In this document: positions 14,145-20,073 of the stretch, in pieces
Position numbering within the stretch: position 1 is the stretch's first letter
How the letters are laid out: the number at the start of each line of letters is the position of its first letter
Assembly (NCBI GenBank): GCA_044375105.1
Contig: JBILNK010000067.1
Coordinates: 1 to 20,073 of the forward strand
Origin: JBIKLM01 sp044375105
GTDB taxonomy: Bacteria > Planctomycetota > UBA1135 > GCA-002686595
Length of the DNA stretch: 20,073 nt
Reading direction: 5' to 3'
The notes under the pieces: model-generated
What the model saw: only the letters and a program-made list of their open reading frames with translations
Database searches by the model: none
Told to the model about the DNA's origin: nothing
Program-made: the position numbers and the translations under genes

Positions 14145-14253
14145 TCCGAGCCGCGGCCGGAGCCCCGATCCGCAACCGCACCCAACGCCGCGCGCATGGG
14201 TGCCCACCCGACCGGCGCGTCCGGCCGGCGCATCAACCCGAGCCCCCGCTCCC

Positions 14254-15027
14254 ATGCTCCTGCAAACCCGCAAACTGTCCCTCCGGGCCGCTCGCCGCGG
14301 CCTCCACCTGGCCCTCGGCCTGTGCGCCGCTGGGTTCGTGTCCGGCTGTGTCAGCGCCCAGAAGTACGACGAGATGGCCGAGATGGCCCGGCTCTACCAG
14401 GATTCGACCCACGATCTCGAGGCCTACGTGGCCCAGCTCGAGGCCGAACGGGACCGCTGGCAAGCCAGCCAGACCCAGGAGGCCAGCGCTCCGGCGCCGA
14501 CCGAGCCCAACGAGGTCGACCGCGAGCTCGAAGATCGCATGAAGGAGCTGGCGGACATCGCCAGCCGGCTCGGCAACGCGCCGGGAGATGTGGAGTCGGT
14601 GCGGGTCGAAGGCGGCTACGGCTTTGCCCTGAAAGACTCGATCCTGTTCGACTCCGGCTCGACCGCGATCAAACCCGAGGGTCGCGAGGTGCTGCTGCGC
14701 GTGGCGGCGGATATCGCCTCCAAGCCGTACCAGACGATCTGGGTTCGAGGTCATACCGACTCGGATCCGGTCAGCCGGCCGGAGACCATCCAGCGCTTCC
14801 CCAACGGCAACCTCGAGCTTTCGGCCGCGCGCGCCATCGAGGTCGGCGCCCTGCTGGTCAAGGAAGGCCGCTTGATGTCGAGCAAGCTCAACGTCGCCGG
14901 CCTGGGCCCGAACCGCCCGGTGGCCGAGAACACCAGCGCCGAGGGCAAGCGCCGCAACCGCCGCGTCGAGATCTTCGTGCTGGAAGAAGATCCCGAGATC
15001 CAGGCCAAGGCCGAAAACGGCGGCTGA
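14254..15027 (+). CDS. OmpA/MotB-domain peptidoglycan-binding lipoprotein (Pal-like)
   Basis: This is an envelope lipoprotein of 257 residues that probably anchors the outer membrane to peptidoglycan. It has a basic n-region (RKLSLRAARR), a hydrophobic core and a lipobox VSGC with the lipidated Cys32. An amphipathic stretch (about 36-70, and 85-110) likely forms coiled coil. The OmpA-like domain (about 125-247) includes SILFDSGSTAIKP, the peptidoglycan-contact region RGHTDSDPV with its Asp, and the NRRVEIFV end with the conserved Arg. The start ATG at 14254 gives a sensible signal peptide; the frame continues upstream for 18 codons without signal character. The leader is C-rich and SD-less. 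The gene resembles the lipoprotein-plus-OmpA architecture of Pal but no tol genes are present, so I give no symbol. Confidence 0.92.
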   Translation: MLLQTRKLSLRAARRGLHLALGLCAAGFVSGCVSAQKYDEMAEMARLYQDSTHDLEAYVAQLEAERDRWQASQTQEASAPAPTEPNEVDRELEDRMKELADIASRLGNAPGDVESVRVEGGYGFALKDSILFDSGSTAIKPEGREVLLRVAADIASKPYQTIWVRGHTDSDPVSRPETIQRFPNGNLELSAARAIEVGALLVKEGRLMSSKLNVAGLGPNRPVAENTSAEGKRRNRRVEIFVLEEDPEIQAKAENGG

Positions 15028-15267
15028 GCCCCGTTGGGCGCGTTCAGGGCGCAGATCCGTCGCCGGCCTGGCCGCGACAGCGGGGGCAGCGATTCGGGCG
15101 CAGGAAGGCGCTGGGATTCGCGGCGCCCCGCGCCCCAAGACCGCGTACCGCGTCGCGCCGGGCCCGACTTCTGCGGGTCGCCGGCCCGTTCGCGGGCGCG
15201 ATCCCCGGGCCCAGGCCTCGGGACGGCGCAGGCCGGCGCTGGCCCAGCCCTCGGGCGGTTGCGCGCC
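15028..15267. other. 240-bp spacer between the two lipoprotein genes
   Basis: The frame of the next gene stays open here but encodes Arg/Pro/Gly-rich low-complexity sequence. I see no promoter-like TAnnnT, repeat or terminator. Confidence 0.5.
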
Positions 15268-16182
15268 ATGACGTTTGGGTTGCTGGCGCTGCTCGCGATC
15301 CCCGGCTGTTCTCTCGAGGATCCGGAGGGCGAGCAGGCCCTCTCGGAACTGGAGCGACTGTGTTTCGTGGCTGCGGGCAGCGCGCGCCTGCAGGGCAACA
15401 TCGAGGTCGGGCTGGCGGAGCCGCTGCTGGCCGGTCGCTTCGAGGTCACCCGGGCGGAGTGGCGCGAGGTCTTTGGGAGCTTCCCTGAAGCGCCCGGGTT
15501 CGTCAGCGACGTGGCCCAGACCTTGCCCGAGCGCGCCGACTGGCCCGCCTTCTGCACCTACGACCAGGCCTTGCGCTACGCAGCCGCGGTCGGCATGCGG
15601 CTGCCGACTCAACCGGAATGGCTGTACCTCGCGGCCGGCCCCTCGGCGGCCGTGTTTCCCTGGGGTCGCCGCGCCCGTCTGGGCCTCGCGAATACCCTCG
15701 AATTGCGTCTCGGGCGGCCGACTCCCGTGGGCACTTTCGAGGGCGGACGCGCGAATTCGGGCTGTTATGACCTGTTCGGCAACGTCGCCGAGTGGGTGCA
15801 GCGCCCTCAGCCCGGGGAACGCCTGCTGGGATCGGCGCTCGAGAGCGCCGGGGACACCTGGGTGATGGGCGGCGGCTACCTGAGCAGTCTTTGGCCGCTG
15901 CATGAAGTCGACCTGTCCCGCCCGGGGGGGCTGCGCCTCAACCAGACGGTCGCGGACGGATCCCGGCTGGCGCCCGACATGGGCCTGCGCTTGGTGGCAC
16001 CGGCCAGGGCCTGGCTCGCGGAGCGCGCCGCGCTCCTGGCGCGAGCCCGCAGCGCCCGCCTGCGCCTGGACCGCATCGGCGCCGACTTCGGCAGCCTGGC
16101 GCAGCCGCTGCTGAGCGAGCTGGTGGCGGAGCATCCGGGCGAGCCCGCCCTGCGCTGGCTGCTCGCGGGGGCACGCCGTTGA
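15268..16182 (+). CDS. SUMF1/formylglycine-generating-enzyme-fold lipoprotein, probably non-catalytic
   Basis: The 304 residues carry a short signal peptide with lipobox AIPGC (Cys14), then a SUMF1/FGE-sulfatase fold (about 35-245). Family landmarks are GRFEVTRAEW (56-65), MRLPTQPEWLYLAAG (110-124), VFPWG (129-133), ANSGCYDLFGNVAEWVQ (162-178), VMGGGY (199-204) and MGLRLVAP (238-245). The paired active-site cysteines of true formylglycine-generating enzymes are missing from the C-terminal core, and the only mature cysteines are 14, 32, 96 and 166. A structural or ligand-binding role is therefore more likely than sulfatase activation. An Arg/Leu-rich helical tail (246-304) follows. With ATG at 15268 the signal peptide has no positive charge; TTG at 15259 would add MRA and an Arg. 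The stop overlaps the TTG start of rsmA. Confidence 0.85.
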   Translation: MTFGLLALLAIPGCSLEDPEGEQALSELERLCFVAAGSARLQGNIEVGLAEPLLAGRFEVTRAEWREVFGSFPEAPGFVSDVAQTLPERADWPAFCTYDQALRYAAAVGMRLPTQPEWLYLAAGPSAAVFPWGRRARLGLANTLELRLGRPTPVGTFEGGRANSGCYDLFGNVAEWVQRPQPGERLLGSALESAGDTWVMGGGYLSSLWPLHEVDLSRPGGLRLNQTVADGSRLAPDMGLRLVAPARAWLAERAALLARARSARLRLDRIGADFGSLAQPLLSELVAEHPGEPALRWLLAGARR

Positions 16183-17072
16183 GTGCCCTTCCCCGACCGC
16201 CCTGGAGCCAGATCCAGACGCGCCTCAGCGAACTCGGTTTCGCCCCGGCCAAGCAGCGCGGGCAGAACTTCCTGGTCGACGAAGGCGACGTGCGCGCCAT
16301 CGCCGCCTGGGCGGCCCCCGAACCCGGCGAGACCGTGCTGGAGGTGGGCGTGGGGCTCGGGTTCTTGACGCGCCATCTGGTGGCGGCGGGCGCGCGGGTG
16401 GTGGGGGTCGAGATCGACCCCCGCTTGATCGCCCTGGCGCGTGCCTTGTTCCCCGAACTGGAGTCGGTGCGTTTCGTCGAGTGCGATGCGCTTTCCGGCA
16501 AGCACGCCCTGGCGCCAGCGCTGCTCGAGCAGGTGCCGCGCCAGGGCCCCTGGATGGTGTGCGCCAACCTGCCCTACAACATCGCCTCGCCGCTGCTGGC
16601 GCTGCTCAGCGATCTCGAGCCGCCGCCGCGGGCCATGACCGTGCTGGTGCAGGCGGAGGTCGCCGAGCGCCTGGCCGCGGCGCCGGGGCAACCGGCCTGG
16701 GGCGCGCTGGGGGCGCGCCTGTCGGCGACCTACCGGGCGCGCATCGTGCGCCGGGTGCCCGCGGCCCATTTCCGGCCGCGTCCGCGGGTCGAGAGCGCGG
16801 TCGTGCGGCTCGAGGCGCGCCAGCCGGGCGCCCCGTCGCCGGGGCCCGAATTCGGCCGTCTGCTGGCGGCCCTGTTCTCGCAGCGGCGCAAGACCCTCAA
16901 GCACCCGCTGGCGGCCTATCTCGAAGGGCGCGTGGCCCCGGGAGAGGAGCGCGGCCGGGCCCTCGCCCTGCTGGCGCAGGCGGGGATCGACGCGGGCCAG
17001 CGCGTGGAAGCGGTGCCGGTGGACGGCCTGCTGGCCCTGTGCCGCGCGCTGCCGCCCGCGCCGCTGCGCTGA
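16179..17072 (+). CDS. rsmA: 16S rRNA dimethyladenosine transferase RsmA/KsgA
   Basis: RsmA dimethylates two adjacent adenines in helix 45 of 16S rRNA (A1518/A1519 in E. coli numbering) using S-adenosylmethionine, late in 30S maturation. The 297 residues include RGQNFLVD (27-34, family LGQNFL), the SAM-binding LEVGVGLGFLT (54-64; the usual Pro of GPGLG is Val), acidic VEIDPRL (77-83), the catalytic NLPYNI (130-135), the substrate-side FRPRPRVESAVVRL (198-211) and FSQRRKTLKHPL (233-244). The start is TTG at 16179, overlapping the upstream stop as TTGA; no other in-frame start precedes the conserved region. Expression is thus likely coupled to the SUMF1-like lipoprotein, an unusual partner. The stop is 95 nt before dnaG. 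Confidence 0.95.
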   Translation: MSALPRPPWSQIQTRLSELGFAPAKQRGQNFLVDEGDVRAIAAWAAPEPGETVLEVGVGLGFLTRHLVAAGARVVGVEIDPRLIALARALFPELESVRFVECDALSGKHALAPALLEQVPRQGPWMVCANLPYNIASPLLALLSDLEPPPRAMTVLVQAEVAERLAAAPGQPAWGALGARLSATYRARIVRRVPAAHFRPRPRVESAVVRLEARQPGAPSPGPEFGRLLAALFSQRRKTLKHPLAAYLEGRVAPGEERGRALALLAQAGIDAGQRVEAVPVDGLLALCRALPPAPLR

Positions 17073-17081
17073 CGCACGCTG

Positions 17082-17095
17082 CCTTTGGCCCGGCC
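17082..17095 (+). repeat. Possible 5' fragment of the 32-bp hairpin repeat
   Basis: CCTTTGGCCCGGCC lies 9 nt after the rsmA stop and resembles the first half of the element at 1903 and 4086. The second half is not recognisable, so this may be coincidence. Confidence 0.2.
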
Positions 17096-17142
17096 CGCAC
17101 CATTTCGAGGGGCCCGCGGGCGGGTCCCGGGGCTGGGGCTGA

Positions 17143-17148
17143 TAGACT
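17143..17148 (+). promoter_or_regulatory. Putative -10 element TAGACT for dnaG
   Basis: TAGACT followed by GCGGCG is identical to the hexamer before gspF/pilC and lies 19 nt before the dnaG ATG, predicting a leader of about 13 nt. AGGGGA at 17159-17164 could serve as a weak Shine-Dalgarno, though it is very close to the ATG. No -35 is recognised. Confidence 0.45.
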
Positions 17149-17167
17149 GCGGCGCTCCAGGGGACCG

Positions 17168-19591
17168 ATGATCGATCCGGAATATCGCCGCTTCGTCGAG
17201 CGCGTCAAACAGGCGGCCTCGATCGAGGATGTGGTCATGGCGCGCGTCCACGGGATGCGCCAGGCCGGAGCGCTCTACAAGGCCTGCTGCCCGTTCCACG
17301 ACGAGCGCACTCCATCTTTCGTCGTCACGCCCGCGCGTGGCACCTGGCATTGTTTCGGGGCCTGCGGCGAAGGCGGCGACGTGATCCGTTTCCTCGAAAA
17401 GCTCGACGGGTTGACCTTTCGGGAGGCGGTCGAAGAGCTGGCCCGCCAGCATGGCATCGAGATCCCGAGCTCCTCGCGGGCCTCGCGTCAGCAGAGCGCC
17501 CGCGAACTGGCCGCACTGGAGGTGCTCGAGCGCGCCCAGCGCCTCTATCAGCGCAAGCTGAAGAGCCCCCAGGCGGCCGAGGCCCAGCGTTATCTGGCCG
17601 GCCGCGACCTGCGCCCCGAGACGCTCGAGGTCTTCGGGGTCGGCTTCGCGCCCGGCGGCAACGTGCTGGTGGGCGAAGCCCGCAAGTCCGGTGTCTCCGA
17701 CCAGGCCCTGGTCGACGCGGGCCTCGCCCGCCGCCGCGACGACGGGCGCCTGCAGGACTTCTTCTACGCCCGCATCACGATCCCGATCCGCAACAGCGAC
17801 GGGCGTACGCTCGGCTTCGGAGCGCGCCTCCTGCCCGGCGTCGAAGGACCCAAATACGTCAATTCGCCGGATTCGCCCCTGTTCCACAAGGGCCGCTTGA
17901 TCTTCGGGCTGGACCAGGCCCGCGAGGCCGTGCGGCGCGAGAAGCGCATCCTCCTGATGGAGGGCTACACCGACGTGATGGCCTGCCATCAGGTCGGCTT
18001 GCGCACCGCGGTGGCCGTGCTCGGAACCGCCACCACCGACGAGCACGGCAAGCTCGTGCGGCGCAGCGGCGCCAAGCAGGCCACGCTGGTCTTCGACGGC
18101 GACGCGGCCGGGCGCAAAGCCGTGTATCGGGCCCTGCAGGGCCTGGTCGCGATCGAGGGGCTGCGCATCGATGTGGCCTTGCCGCCCGAGGGTCTAGATC
18201 CGGCGGACGTCTGCCAGAAGGATCCGGACAGCCTGCGGCGCGCCTTGGAGCGGCCCACGCCCTGGTTCGATTTCCTGCTCGAAGGCGTGGCGGAGCTGGA
18301 GCGCGATCAGCGCCCTGCAGCCGTGCGCGAGCTCTTGACGGTGTTGCGCCGGCTGCCGAGCCCGGTCGAGCGCGAGAACCTGATCGGCGCGGCGAGCCAG
18401 CGTCTCGGTCTGTCCCAGGAGGCCCTGCTGGCGGAAGGCCAACGGCTCGACCGCGGGGGCCGCGATGCCCGCGCCGCCAAGCCCTCCGATGAGCGCGCGG
18501 CCCCGCAGTCCAGCCCCGTGAACGAGCGGCGTGGGGAGGCCCGCCGGCCGGTCGCCCGCCCGCGGGCCGCCGAGGTGCGACCCGGCCAGCGCGAGGCGCG
18601 CGCCTGGGGCGAGCTCCTGGCGGCGCTCTTGCTCGACAACGCCCTGATCGAGGTGCGTCGCAGCGAGGTGCGGCTGGCCTTCGAGGGGCCGGTCTACGAG
18701 CCGCCCGTTCCCGGGGGGGCGCCGGCCGTGGAGGGCGAGGCGTCCCAGGCGGCACCGCAGGGCTGGCCGAGGGGCGGACCGAGGGGCGGACCGAGGGGCG
18801 AGCCGTCCCCCGGCGATCGGCCGCCTGGATCGGGGCCCGTCGCGGGCCCCGCTGCCGCTGCCCGCCTGCCCGTGGACTTCGTCCCCGCTGACGGCGCCAC
18901 CGGGGCGCTTCCCACCGGGTCCAGCGGACCCAGCCTGGGCCAGCTCGGAGCGAGTTCGGGCGGTACGGCCCCGGCCGCCCCAGGGGATTCCTCAGGACGG
19001 CCGCCGCCCCCCGATGCCGAAGGCCGCTGGGGCGCCCCGGACGCCCGCCTGCGGCTGCTGTTTCAGACCCTGCTGGAGCTCTACGACGACCCCGCTTACG
19101 CGGATCGGACCATCGACGCGGGCCTGCTCCTCGGGGCGGTCGAGGACGCGCCTGCCCGGGAGCTGCTGACCCGCCTGGACGCCGCCAACCAGTTCGCCGA
19201 GAGCCCGCGCGCCCTGGCCGACCAGGTTCTCGAGACCCTGGGCAAGGTCTGGCGCCGTCGGCGCGAGGCCCTGCTCCTGGCGCGTCCCTCGGACACGCCG
19301 GGCGCCGAATCGGAGGACGAGCTCCTGCGGCGGGTCAACCAGCTGGTGCTCGAGCGGCGCCAGAGCCGCGGCCTGGAGGCGACCATGCCTCCGCAGGCGC
19401 TCGCAGGTCCCCCGCTGCCCCAGCCTGCCGCCGCAGCCGGCCTGTCCCCGGCGCCGCCTCCGCCCGCGCCGATCCCCAAACGCCCCGCCAGCCGGCCGGC
19501 GGCCGAGCCCCGTGAAGCGGGCGCCCGGGAGAGCGCAGCCCGGGAAGGCGACTCGGATGTCCTCGAGTGGGGGGATCTGGGGCTGCTGTAG
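17168..19591 (+). CDS. dnaG: DNA primase DnaG with long low-complexity insertions
   Basis: DnaG makes the RNA primers for chromosome replication and works with the DnaB helicase. Its N-terminal zinc-binding domain is CPFHDERTPSF (Cys41, His44) with CFGACGEGGD (Cys62, Cys66; spacing one residue longer than the usual CxxC). The core domain runs about 125-250, with PKYVNSPDSPLFHKG at 228-242. The Toprim domain holds LLMEGYTDV (Glu265) and VFDGDAAG (Asp310, Asp312). At 807 residues it is well above the ~600 typical of DnaG (E. coli 581). The excess lies in a basic linker (about 425-475), a Gly/Pro/Ala-rich insert (about 510-622) containing a 12-bp DNA tandem repeat, and a Pro/Ala tail (about 740-785). 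Two helical segments (475-505, 623-735) probably form the helicase-interaction domain. ATG 17168 is placed right before the zinc domain. Its own promoter-like TAGACT suggests independent transcription. Confidence 0.95.
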   Translation: MIDPEYRRFVERVKQAASIEDVVMARVHGMRQAGALYKACCPFHDERTPSFVVTPARGTWHCFGACGEGGDVIRFLEKLDGLTFREAVEELARQHGIEIPSSSRASRQQSARELAALEVLERAQRLYQRKLKSPQAAEAQRYLAGRDLRPETLEVFGVGFAPGGNVLVGEARKSGVSDQALVDAGLARRRDDGRLQDFFYARITIPIRNSDGRTLGFGARLLPGVEGPKYVNSPDSPLFHKGRLIFGLDQAREAVRREKRILLMEGYTDVMACHQVGLRTAVAVLGTATTDEHGKLVRRSGAKQATLVFDGDAAGRKAVYRALQGLVAIEGLRIDVALPPEGLDPADVCQKDPDSLRRALERPTPWFDFLLEGVAELERDQRPAAVRELLTVLRRLPSPVERENLIGAASQRLGLSQEALLAEGQRLDRGGRDARAAKPSDERAAPQSSPVNERRGEARRPVARPRAAEVRPGQREARAWGELLAALLLDNALIEVRRSEVRLAFEGPVYEPPVPGGAPAVEGEASQAAPQGWPRGGPRGGPRGEPSPGDRPPGSGPVAGPAAAARLPVDFVPADGATGALPTGSSGPSLGQLGASSGGTAPAAPGDSSGRPPPPDAEGRWGAPDARLRLLFQTLLELYDDPAYADRTIDAGLLLGAVEDAPARELLTRLDAANQFAESPRALADQVLETLGKVWRRRREALLLARPSDTPGAESEDELLRRVNQLVLERRQSRGLEATMPPQALAGPPLPQPAAAAGLSPAPPPPAPIPKRPASRPAAEPREAGARESAAREGDSDVLEWGDLGLL
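18767..18802 (+). repeat. 12-bp tandem repeat inside the dnaG linker
   Basis: Three adjacent units CCGAGGGGCGGA, CCGAGGGGCGGA and CCGAGGGGCGAG encode a repeating Pro-Arg-Gly-Gly pattern (residues about 534-545). The period is a multiple of three, so length changes keep the frame. It suggests the linker grows by slippage. Confidence 0.85.
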
Positions 19592-19614
19592 GGCGCCCGA
19601 GCCTCCGGGGGACC

Positions 19615-19652
19615 GATCGATCCTTCGATCTCCAGGGGCCCGGACCCGGGCC
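19615..19652 (+). terminator. Two hairpins after dnaG
   Basis: GATCGA (19615-19620) / TCGATC (19625-19630) with loop TCCT is followed by GGCCCGG (19637-19643) / CCGGGCC (19646-19652). They begin 23 nt after the dnaG stop. No T-run follows, so this is a candidate 3'-end structure rather than a proven intrinsic terminator. Confidence 0.4.
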
Positions 19653-19849
19653 GGCGTGGGAGAGGTGTTGGGGCCGCGAGTCCAAACCCAAGCCTGGGCG
19701 AAGCGGAGTTCGCCGTTCCGCGCGGGGCTTCTCGCTGGTCGGACTCGCCCGCGTCCGGTGGCGGTCCAAGGACGAGGTTCCCTGCTCACTGCCCCGCTGC
19801 TCGCGAGCCGCGCGGCTCCGACCGGTCAGAAAAAAGCGACCAGGGCCTG

Positions 19850-19881
19850 GAAATGCCTGCGCTCCATGGGCGAAATGCCTG
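19850..19881 (+). repeat. 10-bp direct repeat GAAATGCCTG with 22-bp period
   Basis: GAAATGCCTG occurs at 19850-19859 and 19872-19881. The 22-bp centre spacing is about two helical turns, which would place two bound proteins on the same DNA face. It lies about 190 nt before the possible next start. Confidence 0.5.
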
Positions 19882-20073
19882 TTTATCCCGCGTGCCCCCC
19901 GGATTCGTGGAACGTGGCACCGCCGAGGAGCTTCTCATCCTGAAGGCCAACGTCGTTTTCCTTTCGGTGCGGCTCTCGACCCTGCCCAGATCCGGGCCGC
20001 TTCGTTGTGGGGGACCGGCCCCAGTGCGGCTTTCCCTTGGCAAAGCGGCTCCGCAGACATCCCCATGAGGAGC

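Larger units (their letters stand above)
13650..14253. other. 604-bp spacer with repeats, hairpins and a tandem promoter-like element
   Basis: No reading frame here looks coding. In order it holds the GGGCCC tandem repeat (13667-13704), a diverged copy of the 32-bp hairpin element (13895-13926), two back-to-back hairpins (13928-13944 and 13948-13966), about 140 bp with nothing I can name, and a 17-bp direct repeat with -10-like hexamers (14111-14144). The 109 bp from the repeat to the ATG at 14254 hold nothing clear. Confidence 0.65.
19592..20073. other. Region after dnaG with no convincing gene; likely leader of the next gene
   Basis: After the two hairpins, the segment from about 19826 to 19980 is visibly less GC-rich than anything else here. 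It contains A-runs, a 10-bp direct repeat (19850-19859 and 19872-19881) and GCACCG...CGGTGC complementary arms. Two more small hairpins, TGGGG/CCCCA (20008-20012 / 20019-20023) and GCTTT/AAAGC (20029-20033 / 20042-20046), precede an ATG at 20065 that is cut by the window end. The 71-codon frame 19853-20068 uses TTA, AGA and mixed third bases unlike the real genes and is not called. In many bacteria rpoD follows dnaG; three codons cannot confirm it. A structured leader RNA or small RNA is possible but I recognise no family. Confidence 0.45.

Noticed and set aside
15268..16182. Active formylglycine-generating enzyme or sulfatase system
   Set aside because: The active-site cysteines are missing and no sulfatase gene is in the window.
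19853..20068. 71-codon ORF overlapping ATG 20065 as ATGA
   Set aside because: The overlap looks like coupling, but codon use (TTA, AGA, CTT, mixed third bases) and the lack of any motif argue against a real gene.
1..20073. Defence island or biosynthetic gene cluster
   Set aside because: All recognised genes belong to housekeeping, envelope, pilus or metabolic families; no nuclease, toxin, NTPase-effector or synthase set is present.

Overview
The window is very GC-rich (about 70% or more by eye) and all fifteen recognisable genes lie on the + strand. The long ORFs in other frames, including minus-strand ones over 1000 codons, are shadows of high-GC coding sequence. The lineage cannot be fixed from one window. 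A Planctomycetota-like or other deep-branching Gram-negative bacterium fits best, for three reasons. There are two outer-envelope lipoproteins. There is a type IV pilus/type II secretion motor cluster with two GspE/PilB ATPases. There are also two small proteins (12500-12985 and 13083-13649) that resemble, from memory only, conserved hypotheticals of GC-rich planctomycetes.

Layout. 1-864 is the 3' end of a DPP-IV-type S9 serine peptidase, overlapped by a citrulline hydrolase-type (CtlX) enzyme (864-1841). After a gene-free 528-bp spacer comes the pilus/secretion motor block: a GspE/PilB ATPase (2370-4028), the PilT retraction ATPase (4199-5248), a second GspE/PilB ATPase (5245-6909) and the GspF/PilC inner-membrane platform protein (7039-8184). 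Four bases further on is a HAMP sensor histidine kinase (8189-9961) with no response regulator in view. Then come two overlapping CNNM/CBS membrane proteins (9999-11294, 11291-12265), a small anchored hypothetical (12500-12985), and a protein joining an excisionase-like HTH, an acidic linker and a C-terminal membrane helix (13083-13649). After a 604-bp spacer come an OmpA-domain lipoprotein (14254-15027), a SUMF1-fold lipoprotein (15268-16182), overlapping rsmA/ksgA (16179-17072), and dnaG (17168-19591) with long low-complexity insertions. The last ~480 bp hold no convincing gene; they look like the leader of the gene after dnaG (often rpoD), whose start may be the ATG at 20065.

How the parts work together. 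Two PilB/GspE-type ATPases, PilT and the platform protein form the cytoplasmic and inner-membrane engine of a pilus or secretion machine. Pilins, secretin and prepilin peptidase are not in this window. Overlapping stops and starts (TGATG, GTGA, ATGA, TTGA) point to translational coupling for four gene pairs.

The non-coding sequence is the least explained part. It holds a dispersed 32-bp hairpin-forming element (two near-perfect copies and one diverged), a 14-bp tandem array containing GGGCCC with a related shorter array elsewhere, and an adjacent 17-bp direct repeat before the OmpA gene. It also holds a recurring TAnnnT (mostly TAgnCT) -10-like hexamer unusually close to start codons, and C-rich leaders without Shine-Dalgarno sequences. 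I found no CRISPR array, transposon, rRNA or tRNA gene, and no clear new defence or mobile system. The best leads for novelty are the intergenic repeat family, the membrane-tethered HTH protein and the short-leader expression signals.
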